Assembly (NCBI GenBank): GCA_012837895.1
Contig: DUQH01000114.1
Coordinates: forward strand, 1-64,000
Direction: 5' to 3'
Origin: Candidatus Fermentithermobacillaceae bacterium
Lineage (GTDB): Bacteria > Bacillota > Sulfobacillia > Fermentithermobacillales > Fermentithermobacillaceae
DNA: 64,000 nt
In this document: piece by piece, positions 54,316 through 62,626 of the stretch
Position numbering within the stretch: the first letter of the stretch is position 1
Layout: each line of letters opens with the position of its first letter
Notes under the pieces: model-generated
The model's database searches: none
What the model was told of the DNA's origin: nothing
What the model saw: only the letters and a program-made list of their open reading frames with translations
Position numbers and translations under genes: made by a program

Positions 54316-55584
54316 ATGTTCGATGTAGCATTAATCCGTAATGACCGCAAGGCCGTAGAGGAAATGCTGGCCAAACGGAATACACAAGCACCTTTGGATA
54401 CCATTCTCTCCCTTGATGACAAGAGGCTGGAACTTGTCAGGCAGATCAACGTACTGCGTGAACAAAGAAACAGAGTTACACAGCAGATCCCAGCATGTAA
54501 AGATCCCGGAGAAAAGCAAGCTCTAATCGAGTCCAACCGTAAACTCCGCGAGCAGATCCTGGACTTAGAGGCACAACTCCGTGATGTAGAGCATGAGCTT
54601 AGAGGACTGCTGCTGACAGTGCCAAACCTGATAGCGCCCGACGTGCCCTACGGCGAAGATGAATCCGGCAATGTCGAAATCAGAAGATGGGGCGAACCAC
54701 GGGATCTTGGCTTTGAACCGCTGGACCACGTTGAACTAGGTGCCCGCCTGGGGCTCATAGACATTCCCAGGGCAGCGAAAATCATGGGATCAAGGAGTTA
54801 CGTGCTTACAGCAGATGCCGTCTATCTCGAGTTCGCTCTGGTAAGGTTTGCCCTTGACCTCTTGGCCGCAGAAGGATTTACCCCTATTATCCCGCCGGTT
54901 TTGGTTAAAGAAGAAGTGCTGGTAGGCACCAGGCATTATCCCTTCTTCAGAGACCAGGTTTACAGGATCGAAGGGGAAAACCTTGGCCTGGTGGGAACGT
55001 CTGAGATTCCGTTAGCTGCACTGCACAAAGATGAAATCCTCTCAGCAGAACAGCTTCCGGTCAAGTACGCGGGATTCTCGTCCTGCTTTAGAACTGAAGT
55101 AGGCAGCGGCGGCAGGGATATCAGGGGACTCATCAGGGTTCACCAGTTTGACAAGGTGGAAATGTTCGTGTTTTCTGAGCCATCTAAGTCTGACGAGATG
55201 CACGACTACATGCTTTCACTGGAAGAACGGATTTATCAATCACTAAATATCCCCTACCGTGTAATGAAAATGTGTTCAGGGGATCTGGGTCCCATCGCCT
55301 ATAAGAAATACGACATCGAGTTCTGGCACCCGTCAGAGGGTGTGTACCGGGAAATCACCTCATGCAGCAACTGTACTGACTTCCAGGCCCGGGGACTAAA
55401 CATCAGGTACCGGCCGGAAGACGGTGGGAAACCACAGTTTGTGCACACCTTGAACGGAACGGCCATTGCCATAGGCCGGACCCTGGTTGCCATATTTGAA
55501 AATTATCAGGAAGCAGACGGAAGCATTACCGTGCCGGAAGTGCTGCGGCCGTACATGCCCGGCAACAAGGAGCGGATTTGCTGA
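54316..55584 (+). CDS. serS: Seryl-tRNA synthetase
   Basis: Class II synthetase that charges tRNA-Ser. 422 aa: an N-terminal coiled-coil arm at about 30-105 (LRQINVLREQRNRVTQQI type) that grips the long variable arm of tRNA-Ser. The class II core follows, with motif 2 CFRTEVGSGGRDIRGLIRVHQFDKVE and motif 3 GTAIAIGRTLVAIFENYQ. Expression is controlled by the T-box in its leader. GGGGGG lies before the ATG. L-serine dehydratase genes lie just downstream on the other strand, so serine supply and use are encoded side by side. Confidence 0.97.
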   Translation: MFDVALIRNDRKAVEEMLAKRNTQAPLDTILSLDDKRLELVRQINVLREQRNRVTQQIPACKDPGEKQALIESNRKLREQILDLEAQLRDVEHELRGLLLTVPNLIAPDVPYGEDESGNVEIRRWGEPRDLGFEPLDHVELGARLGLIDIPRAAKIMGSRSYVLTADAVYLEFALVRFALDLLAAEGFTPIIPPVLVKEEVLVGTRHYPFFRDQVYRIEGENLGLVGTSEIPLAALHKDEILSAEQLPVKYAGFSSCFRTEVGSGGRDIRGLIRVHQFDKVEMFVFSEPSKSDEMHDYMLSLEERIYQSLNIPYRVMKMCSGDLGPIAYKKYDIEFWHPSEGVYREITSCSNCTDFQARGLNIRYRPEDGGKPQFVHTLNGTAIAIGRTLVAIFENYQEADGSITVPEVLRPYMPGNKERIC

Positions 55585-55603
55585 AACATCCGGAGCACTT
55601 AGG

Positions 55604-55633
55604 GCGGCCCGGTAGCACCTGGGCCGCTTATCT
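55604..55633 (+). terminator. Terminator of serS
   Basis: GCGGCCC (55604-55610) pairs with GGGCCGC (55621-55627), followed by TTATCTATTTC. Confidence 0.7.
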
Positions 55634-55682
55634 ATTTCACACACATATCTTGACTCCGACGGGTACCTCGCTCTCTTGCTTA

Positions 55683-56564
55683 CTAAATCTGTATGGTGCC
55701 TGCATCGCCGGTCAGACCTTCTGTGATCTGTTTCGCAGTCTTCGAAACAGCTATACCGCCTAAAGCTGTCTCCCTGAGCGCTTCAGGCAACATCTTCCCT
55801 ACCCGGAACAATGCCTCAATTACTTCGTCTGCTGGTATAACACTGCGTTGCCCTGCCAGGGCCATGTCAGCGCTGATAATAGCGTTGACCGCCTGGGAAG
55901 CGTTGCGAAAAGCACAGGGCAGCTGCACCATGCCTGCAACAGGGTCGCACACAAGCCCCATGCAGTTCATCAGAGCTATGGCGACTGCATTGGCGCAGGC
56001 CTCAGGAGTTCCACCTGCCAAGGTCACAACCGCAGCTGCCCCCATGGCTGCTGCCGCACCGCACTCAGCTTGACATCCGCCTTCAGCACCGGACACAGTC
56101 GCGTCCTTGGTTATCACTGCACCTACACCGGCTGCCACAAGCAAAGCATCGAGCGCTTGCCTCTTTGTGGATTGTAACTTCCCGGCGGTGCCCAACAAAA
56201 CCGCCGGCAAAACCCCACTGGCCCCGCCTGTTGGTGCAGCGCAAACCAACCCCATTGATGCATTCACTTCACTGCTGGACAAAGCCATCGCCATTACGTC
56301 ATTCAAGTACTTGCCGGCTAAGGGGGTCTCGTATCCATACTGTTTGGCTGCCATGCCGGTGATGAGCCCGCCTATCATCTGTTGTGGCTGCGTCAATGCC
56401 TTCTTGGCGCTGGACACCATCACGTCATAATGCCGCTCCAGGAGTGTGTAAACCTCTTGTTCAGACTTCTCGGTAAGCGCCATCTCGCTTTCAAGTATGA
56501 CCTGGGAGAGAGGCAGTTGGCGGCTGTTAGCTTGCCCGACTAAGTCTTGTATAGAAGAGTACAA
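55683..56564 (-). CDS. sdaAA: L-serine dehydratase, alpha subunit
   Basis: Iron-sulfur enzyme that converts L-serine to pyruvate and ammonia, a fermentation entry point. 293 aa. The catalytic core shows AAPTGGASGVLPA, then the cluster cysteines in AEGGCQAECGAAAAMG and MGLVCDPVAGMVQLPC. TTG 56564 with GGAGG upstream. It follows sdaAB by 13 bp as the two-subunit form typical of Gram-positive anaerobes. Confidence 0.95.
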   Translation of the reverse strand: MYSSIQDLVGQANSRQLPLSQVILESEMALTEKSEQEVYTLLERHYDVMVSSAKKALTQPQQMIGGLITGMAAKQYGYETPLAGKYLNDVMAMALSSSEVNASMGLVCAAPTGGASGVLPAVLLGTAGKLQSTKRQALDALLVAAGVGAVITKDATVSGAEGGCQAECGAAAAMGAAAVVTLAGGTPEACANAVAIALMNCMGLVCDPVAGMVQLPCAFRNASQAVNAIISADMALAGQRSVIPADEVIEALFRVGKMLPEALRETALGGIAVSKTAKQITEGLTGDAGTIQI

Positions 56565-56577
56565 TGTTTCCCACCTC

Positions 56578-57237
56578 CTACTGAATCACCCTAACCAACA
56601 ACACATCATCTAGTGTAGCTAATCTTTGTACAACTTCAGGTGGGATCTTCTGGTCAGTTTCGAGAACACTGGTCGCCACATCCCGCTTTGCCACACGCGA
56701 AAACCGCATAAGCCCGATATTGATGCTGTTTTCAGCCAGCACCCGGCTGATCCGGGCAATAACTCCCGGTTTGTCCAGTTGCTGGATGATCATAGTTGGT
56801 TGTTCTGCCGACACTTCAACATCTACGCCGTTAATGTTGGTGATCAATATCCTGCCGCCGCCTACACTGCACCCTGTAATCTGGGTTGACGTATTATCAT
56901 CATGGGTAAAGGTAATCATTGCAGCGTTTTCGTGAACATCATCCAGTTCCACTTCACGGAAAGTGTAAGTGATGCCCCTAGCCTTGGCAATATCAAGGCT
57001 GTGCTTTATTCTTTCATCCTCTTCGGTAATGCCCAGAACTCCTGCCAGAAGCGCAAGGTGAGTACCGTGGCCTTTTCCGGTCTTGGCGAAGGAACCGTGT
57101 AAACCAAACTCCACATGTTTGAAGGGTTTGCCAGCAATAAGCGCGGACACCCTCGCCAGTTTGACCGCCCCTGCGGTATGGCTGGAACTGGGGCCTATCA
57201 TTATAGGGCCGATCACGTCAAAGATGCTGAGATTCAA
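56578..57237 (-). CDS. sdaAB: L-serine dehydratase, beta subunit
   Basis: 219-aa partner of the alpha subunit. It has FDVIGPIMIGPSSSHTAGAVKLA at the N-terminus and a C-terminal ACT domain at about 145-219 (PTMIIQQLDKPGVIARISRVL), expected to bind serine. TTG 57237 with GGAGG nine bases upstream. First gene of the pair. Confidence 0.95.
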   Translation of the reverse strand: MNLSIFDVIGPIMIGPSSSHTAGAVKLARVSALIAGKPFKHVEFGLHGSFAKTGKGHGTHLALLAGVLGITEEDERIKHSLDIAKARGITYTFREVELDDVHENAAMITFTHDDNTSTQITGCSVGGGRILITNINGVDVEVSAEQPTMIIQQLDKPGVIARISRVLAENSINIGLMRFSRVAKRDVATSVLETDQKIPPEVVQRLATLDDVLLVRVIQ

Positions 57238-57346
57238 CAGTCTGTTCCTCCGTGTACCGCCATTATTTCAAGAACTAGCTCAACTCTATGGTACCAACAA
57301 AGCATCAGCCCTGGTTTCAGGATTAGGATTGTGATCGATGTAGAAA

Positions 57347-57371
57347 GGCCCGTGTTTCACATCACACGGGC
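57347..57371 (-). terminator. Terminator after the second M20 hydrolase gene
   Basis: GCCCGTGT (57348-57355) pairs with ACACGGGC (57364-57371); on the minus strand CTTTCT follows. Confidence 0.7.
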
Positions 57372-57404
57372 TTGATTACTACTACTTCTGTTTCATGGTG
57401 GTTT

Positions 57405-58589
57405 CTATTCCTGGTTCTGGCGAATTTGCTCCAGGTGATCTTGGGCTTGCTTCGGAAGTTCTGGCTTGTAAACCAGTTCCATCGCAGACAGGGCCAATAC
57501 CTTTGCGGCCATCAAAGTCGCATCAATGGCCCTTGGCTTGACTGTGTCATCTGCCATCTCCCTGGAGTGTCCCCGGGCATCGGTCATGCCAAACCCGATT
57601 TGGATGCACGGAGTCTCCCAGGTAACGTTACCCACGTCAGTGACTCCACCGCCTCCGCGCTTAATCTCAGGGAGTTTCTGTCCCAGGTACTCAAAGTTCT
57701 TCTTGGCAAGATCCCGCAGCACAGGGTGTTCCAGGGTTTCCTTAAAGAGGGGTTCGTAGTGATGGAACTCCACTGTGGCGCCAACTGCTGCAGCTGCGCC
57801 TTCGGCGATCTGCCTAACCTTGGGCAACACTACCTCTTCGAGATAATGGGAACTCTTGGACCTCACAGTGAACCTTGCCACTGCGCGTTCCGGAACAATG
57901 TTAGGAGCGTCGCCACCATGGGTTATGATTCCTGCAAGACGGACGTCATCCAGCAGGTGGTTTTTCATCATCCTGATAGCTGTGTACGCTGAGACACAGG
58001 CATCAAGTGCATTTATGCCTGCCTGGGGATTGCCGCCTGCGTGAGCTGTCCGCCCGCGAAAAGTGATCTCAATGGGGTGAGACGCCCAAGACGAGCCACC
58101 TAATCCGTTAAGTTGGCCCGGATGAGCTATGAATGCAGCATCTATGTCAGAAAACACGCCTGCTTCTGCCATGACCACTTTGCCACCGATTGTCTCTTCG
58201 GCAGGAGTACCGAGCACAATCCACGTTGCTTCCGCTTCATCAGGCGGGAAAGCGTTCTTGATCCCGATGCCTGCAGCAAGGGCGACAGCTGCCATGAGGT
58301 TATGCCCACATCCGTGGCCAATCTCGGGCAAGGCATCGTATTCTGCCATGAAGGCAATCCGAGGCCCCTGACTGCCGGCTTGAGCTCTAAACGATGTGGG
58401 CAGGCCAGCTATCTCTTTCTCCACTTGGAAACCCTTGGATTCCAGGATTCCAGTGAGCTTTGACACGGCAAAGACTTCCTGAAGCCCAAGTTCAGGGTTC
58501 TCGTACAATGATTTGGCTATATCTTCAACAACCGGCCTGAGTGAGTCGATTTCCTGAACGAGTTTCTCACGTCTTTCTTCAAACTTCAT
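57405..58589 (-). CDS. M20 amidohydrolase
   Basis: 394-aa zinc hydrolase of the M20 family, in the AbgB/aminoacylase-like group. Motifs: GLQEVFAVSKL at the N-terminus, MAEYDALPEIGHGCGHNL, TPAEET, AHPGQL, then RGRTAHAGGNPQAGINALDA, and GGGVTDVGNVTWETP. It shares layout with the 471-aa enzyme at 11993-13408 but lacks the long insertion between MAEYDAL and GHGCGHN, so the two are diverged paralogs. Start ATG 58589 with AAGGTGG eight bases before. The substrate is probably an N-acyl amino acid, dipeptide or folate-derived amide. Confidence 0.88.
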   Translation of the reverse strand: MKFEERREKLVQEIDSLRPVVEDIAKSLYENPELGLQEVFAVSKLTGILESKGFQVEKEIAGLPTSFRAQAGSQGPRIAFMAEYDALPEIGHGCGHNLMAAVALAAGIGIKNAFPPDEAEATWIVLGTPAEETIGGKVVMAEAGVFSDIDAAFIAHPGQLNGLGGSSWASHPIEITFRGRTAHAGGNPQAGINALDACVSAYTAIRMMKNHLLDDVRLAGIITHGGDAPNIVPERAVARFTVRSKSSHYLEEVVLPKVRQIAEGAAAAVGATVEFHHYEPLFKETLEHPVLRDLAKKNFEYLGQKLPEIKRGGGGVTDVGNVTWETPCIQIGFGMTDARGHSREMADDTVKPRAIDATLMAAKVLALSAMELVYKPELPKQAQDHLEQIRQNQE

Positions 58590-58806
58590 ATCAGCTACCA
58601 CCTTCATTCTTAAGTATGCTACCGGTAGTTTCCGGCCCAGGGAATCAGAGCTTGGAAGCTAACTTATCTCCCTTTCTACAATAAGCTGTTATTATCCTTC
58701 CTCGTCATTGATGAAGTTTACACAGCAGATTCCAGAGCCAACAACTACCACTTGGTGCTTAGCGTTCTACAATCCCTTCACAAGAACTCCGCCTTAGTAA
58801 CTTGGC

Positions 58807-58840
58807 ATAAAAAAGGCTGGCTCCCAAAGAAGCCAGCCTT
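58807..58840 (-). terminator. Terminator of membrane module 2
   Basis: Minus strand: AAGGCTGGCT and AGCCAGCCTT (58813-58840) followed by TTTTTTAT (58807-58814). Strong. Confidence 0.9.
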
Positions 58841-58860
58841 CCTTTCACGAACGGGACATG

Positions 58861-59457
58861 TTACTTCATTATCCCTAGCCAGTCTCCAAGCACAAACTGG
58901 ATCCGGCCAATAAGCAGCGCCATTCTTCCCATTACGGTGGTACCGAAAGCGGCACCGAAAGCTACCATAAGGACCGTTCTTCCGAGTTGGGGTACTGTGC
59001 CCATAGGCCCCTTTAGTTCTCTCGAGAAGAAGAAGTAACTCAGAGATGCGATCACAAAGACCAGCAGCAGGATATCGTTTACACTGCCCACGCTTATAGT
59101 AGCCGAGATTTGCTGCACAAAGTCACCATGGATAGCTCCCCTCACAGCAACTCCGGTTCCGATACCGACCATTACGGCTACAGGATATCTGGCAATCCAA
59201 GATATCCCTTTGAAATACCTGGAGTACAGCAGCACACCTAGCAGGATAGGAATAATCCATACGAGCTGGCCTTCTTCCTGCATTGGCTTTACTGCTGCGT
59301 CCCTGATATTGCCCCATGCCATTACAACTGCATGACCGGCACTAATGCCCACATACAAGTGTTCCGCAATGCGGTAAAAGGGATTTTCTTTCCAGACGTA
59401 GCTTAGCATTGCAATTGTAACTAAGCCTTCTACCCAAATACCAAAATCCAGACTCAT
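58861..59457 (-). CDS. Membrane module 2, protein D (polytopic)
   Basis: Function unknown. 198 aa, about six hydrophobic segments, homologous to 8740-9339: WKENPFYRIAEHLYVGISAG, then IIPILLGVLLYSRYFKGI, and at the end LGRTVLMVAFGAAFGT. The start overlaps the end of gene C by four bases (ATGA). Last gene of its operon, as in module 1. Confidence 0.8.
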   Translation of the reverse strand: MSLDFGIWVEGLVTIAMLSYVWKENPFYRIAEHLYVGISAGHAVVMAWGNIRDAAVKPMQEEGQLVWIIPILLGVLLYSRYFKGISWIARYPVAVMVGIGTGVAVRGAIHGDFVQQISATISVGSVNDILLLVFVIASLSYFFFSRELKGPMGTVPQLGRTVLMVAFGAAFGTTVMGRMALLIGRIQFVLGDWLGIMK

Positions 59458-60317
59458 GAACGCCCACCCCTTCCTGCCTTTTGTGCGCTGCCGCTCATCG
59501 ACTGTGCACGAGCTTCTTTTGCTTTGAAAAAGCTCGGTATATTCCGGAAAGCAATCAGAACAATAATCAGCAAGTGAGCCAGCGATTGAGCGTCCATCGC
59601 TGCTACAGCCTGTCCGGGTTTCTCCACCAGAATCTCATACTCAGCTGCGCCGGGAAGACCGCCAAGTATCCCTTCGATCTGACCCGCCTGTACATACGGC
59701 GCTACCTGGGTGATAGCTACTGCAGGTACGCCAGCAATTATCCTGGTCTTGTAGGTGCCATATACCTGGCGGACATAGTCTTCAGGACCAGGCTGTCCAG
59801 GCGCAATGGTGATGATCATGTCGATGTCCGCAGCAGTCTTGATACCCTGCATAATGGGGAAAGACGAGCTGGGCTTTCCTGTATAGTCAGTGCTGAAGGT
59901 TCCAGGGATGTCCGTGGCAAAAGCTGCAACTGCCGCTTGTCCACCCGCCCTGTAACCCAGGTTGACATAATCTACACCGTATTCCTTTTCAGCCCAACTG
60001 GTAGCGCTGAAGGCCTTTGTGGCCATCTCAGGGCCTTGAGCCTGGAATGAGATGCCGATAACTTTGACTTGCTTCTCAGCGAGATGCTCCAAGATCGCCA
60101 TCGCTTGCGGCTCCATTTCAGCTGCGCTGCCCGGTGAGTAGTCAAAGCCGAACACCACAACTGAGCCGGGAGCCAGACTGTCTACGGCCTCGAAAGACTT
60201 CCTGATGTCAGAGCTAATTGGAATGGGTATTCCAATCGGTCTCAAAAGAGGACCGGCCAAAACAATCAACAGAATCACATATATCCATGACTTTGGAATT
60301 GATTGCAAGCGTTCCAT
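59454..60317 (-). CDS. Membrane module 2, protein C (anchored soluble domain)
   Basis: Function unknown. 287 aa from ATG 60317 (AGGAGG six bases before). N-terminal membrane segment (WIYVILLIVLAGPLLRPIG), an alpha/beta-like soluble domain, and a C-terminal membrane segment. Shared with the module 1 copy are LRPIG (KPIG there), YGVDYVNLGYR, and the LGGLPGAAEYE, PGQ, MDAQS block. The C-terminal tail is extended, basic and Gly/Ser/Ala-rich. Confidence 0.8.
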   Translation of the reverse strand: MERLQSIPKSWIYVILLIVLAGPLLRPIGIPIPISSDIRKSFEAVDSLAPGSVVVFGFDYSPGSAAEMEPQAMAILEHLAEKQVKVIGISFQAQGPEMATKAFSATSWAEKEYGVDYVNLGYRAGGQAAVAAFATDIPGTFSTDYTGKPSSSFPIMQGIKTAADIDMIITIAPGQPGPEDYVRQVYGTYKTRIIAGVPAVAITQVAPYVQAGQIEGILGGLPGAAEYEILVEKPGQAVAAMDAQSLAHLLIIVLIAFRNIPSFFKAKEARAQSMSGSAQKAGRGGRS

Positions 60318-60331
60318 GTTCTCCCTCCTCT

Positions 60332-60964
60332 TCAATCACGAAGCCCCAGATAGGTTCTGTCCAGTCCAAGGAACATCTTGACTGCACTGGATACAACACC
60401 TAGAGCAGCGCCCATCATGATAGCACGCATACCTGCAGTATTGGGTATGGCCTGTATCCAATCAGCTGCTGTCGGGAAGAAGCCAGAAATGACTGAACCA
60501 ATAGGGGCTTTACCTAGCATGACGATTACTGCAGTGATCAACAGCACCCAGCTCTCAAAACTCCTAGCATGGAAAGACCTGTAAGCCGCAGTGACAATGT
60601 AGAACGCAATCGATGCATACATTGTGGCTGAGGCAGGAGAAAGAATGTTAGAGAACAGGAAACTGTAGGTTGGGTGATCCGAACCATAAGCTATCCCCAG
60701 AATGATAATGATTACCATTGAGCCAACCAACACTACGCTGTAGAGAGCTTCAGGCTCACGCCTGGAAATGGCCACAGTGTGCCTTCGCAACAGGTTAACA
60801 GCACCGAGACCCATAGCGAAAGCGGCTATAACGATACCCCATGACCTCAAGACCAAACCGGACTGCTTGATCCACTGTACTGACGGGGCATCAGCGACAA
60901 AGAAGTCCAATATGATTATCAGTGCAATCACTGTCATTATTGCCACAGGCAAAGAATTCTTCAA
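60332..60964 (-). CDS. Membrane module 2, protein B (polytopic)
   Basis: Function unknown. 210 aa, about six hydrophobic segments, homologous to 7244-7867 mainly in the C-terminal half: TAAYRSF, then APIG, PNTAGMRAIMMGAALG and FLGLDRTYLG. The N-terminal half is weakly alike. TTG start with GGAGGTGA upstream. It lies 20 bp after gene A. Confidence 0.8.
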   Translation of the reverse strand: MKNSLPVAIMTVIALIIILDFFVADAPSVQWIKQSGLVLRSWGIVIAAFAMGLGAVNLLRRHTVAISRREPEALYSVVLVGSMVIIIILGIAYGSDHPTYSFLFSNILSPASATMYASIAFYIVTAAYRSFHARSFESWVLLITAVIVMLGKAPIGSVISGFFPTAADWIQAIPNTAGMRAIMMGAALGVVSSAVKMFLGLDRTYLGLRD

Positions 60965-60984
60965 GTCACTTCACCTCCGAATGT

Positions 60985-61764
60985 TTACTTTGTAATCAGC
61001 TGCAGAATTGCTTCGCTTCCAAATGCTAACAACACAGATCCGACACACATCAATGCGATAACAGCGACCTTGGCGAGGTCTTGTCCCCTAACCACTGCTA
61101 GTTCAACAGGGTTCTGTGACAGGTACGCACTGGCCGCATAGATCTCCTCACCAATTAGACAGTAGTCAGATGCTACCACTAAGAAGGGCAGCTGGGCGAC
61201 TGTCGCTGAACCGGTAACCTGGATACCGCCTGTCTGAGCGCCTGCTTCTGTAAGCAATAGCGCTTCCGCCAGCCATGAACCGATCATGATGTTGGCTGCT
61301 ACCTGTTCGCGGTACATAATTCCCACGGCAGCAGCGGCATAAGCGAACTGCTCGGCTCCGATAAAACGAACCATTTCGCCACTGAACCGGTCCGGCTTGC
61401 CTTCTTCCAGAAAACTCTGTTTTACGATTTCTTCAGCAACTACATAAACGTCAGGTTTCATTATTGTAGTCACCAGATCAGTGTCGTACCTGGCGCACAA
61501 CTTCGCGACGTAAGAAAGCACTGAAAGTCCAGCCAGAGTCTGCGCTGAACGCTCGTGTGTCAATTCAATGATTCCAGGGCTGAAGTGAACCGGACGTCCT
61601 ACCTCAGTAGCCCTTCCTACTGCTTCTTCAATAGCATCGAGGGCAGCCAACTTCCTGATTTGAGGCACTTTACCTCTTCTTGCTTCACGTATGCAGTAGA
61701 TGAACAGAACAAACAATAAGAACAGTGATGCAAAGGAGAATTGCTTGCCAACTTCTATCAACAT
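60985..61764 (-). CDS. Membrane module 2, protein A (DUF6754-like)
   Basis: Function unknown. 259 aa. One N-terminal membrane segment (FASLFLLFVLFIYCI), a soluble middle, and a C-terminal membrane segment. Homologous along its length to 6414-7232: LAALDAIEEAVGRATEVGR, PVHFSPG, GLSVLSYVAKL, AEAL/EAGAQ and DYCLIGEEIYAASAYLS. AGGAGG is five bases before ATG 61764; TTG 61761 or the upstream GTG 61770 are alternatives. First gene of the operon. Confidence 0.8.
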   Translation of the reverse strand: MLIEVGKQFSFASLFLLFVLFIYCIREARRGKVPQIRKLAALDAIEEAVGRATEVGRPVHFSPGIIELTHERSAQTLAGLSVLSYVAKLCARYDTDLVTTIMKPDVYVVAEEIVKQSFLEEGKPDRFSGEMVRFIGAEQFAYAAAAVGIMYREQVAANIMIGSWLAEALLLTEAGAQTGGIQVTGSATVAQLPFLVVASDYCLIGEEIYAASAYLSQNPVELAVVRGQDLAKVAVIALMCVGSVLLAFGSEAILQLITK

Positions 61765-62100
61765 GGACACCTCCTGGGATGTTCATTTCTGGGACCAACA
61801 CCACTACAATGAAAACTTTGGTCGTGCTCCAAATACTTCTTCATCTTGCCACGTTTTACCGCCCCCTCGTCAGTAGCGAGCAATTTTGCCCAACGGTCAG
61901 TATTCTGGATCCGTCTGTGAAGTCCTTCTCCATTCGTCCTTGTTCTGAGAAGTTTTTCGTCGAAGTCGTCTGTGCTGCAGTTCCTATTGTACAATAATCA
62001 CAAGGACAAACCCATGCCACTTTAGTCCTTATCTTGCTGCTACACCCCTAAACCGCTTGTTATTTCCATATGTGGCATTTGATCCTCGCCTGACTCTGAG
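61765..62100 (-). promoter_or_regulatory. Upstream region of membrane module 2
   Basis: About 335 bp with no gene. A perfect ATTGTACAAT palindrome lies at about 61986-61995 and includes a possible -10 (TACAAT); no good -35 was found. CTTCTC/GAGAAG could form a hairpin in the transcript (about 61925-61955). It has no visible likeness to the module 1 leader. Confidence 0.35.
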
Positions 62101-62117
62101 CCTGAGGACTGGGATTG

Positions 62118-62550
62118 TATGAATTCTTGCGCGGATGTATGAAAAAGCTACAGCACCTTCAAGAAGCTGCTCAATTTTCGTGCAGGTTTGAACGGGAACT
62201 GCGTAAGTTTCAGACGGCTGTATGAAAAAACTGCGCCTTCGCAAAGGACCTGTCTGATTTTGCTGCAGGTTTCCGAAAAGCTGCAGCTTTTTTGAGCAGG
62301 TTAGATGAGGACCTGTATCGATATTGTACGGCTGTATGAAAAAACTGCGCCTTCGCGAAGGACTTGTCTGATCTTGCTGCAGGTTTCCCGAAAAGCTGCA
62401 GCTTTTTTGAGCAGGTTAGATGAGGACCTGTATCGATATTGTACGGCTGTATGAAAAAACTGCCCGTTCACGGGAAACCTGCCTGGTTTTCCCACAGCTT
62501 TTCGAAAACCTGGATCCTTTTTGTACAGGTTGGAAAGGGAACCGTGCAAA
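62118..62550. repeat. Repeat locus 3: 114/115-bp tandem units
   Basis: CGG(A/C)TGTATGAAAAA begins at 62132, 62215, 62329 and 62444. The steps are 83, 114 and 115 bp, matching the 82-bp step at 28.8 kb and the 114-bp step at 21.5 kb. Units also share GCAGGTTTCCGAAAAGCTGC. Two of the units are nearly identical over their full length. Confidence 0.85.
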
Positions 62551-62573
62551 TATCAAACAGCCGCTAAATAAAG

Positions 62574-62598
62574 GCGCAGCTTCCCAAAGGAGCTGCGC
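62574..62598 (-). terminator. Terminator of the gamma-glutamyltransferase gene
   Basis: GCGCAGCT and AGCTGCGC (62574-62598); on the minus strand CTTTATTT follows. Confidence 0.8.
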
Positions 62599-62626
62599 GT
62601 CGAACAACCCGGCCTGGTCCTGGGAA

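Noticed and set aside
61758-61994. 78-codon frame upstream of module 2
   Set aside because: It starts in the palindrome without a ribosome site, overlaps the start of gene A, and has biased, unfamily-like composition.
21330-62550. CRISPR array for the tandem repeats
   Set aside because: Units repeat over their whole length with no unique spacers, the period is 82-115 bp, and no cas gene is present.
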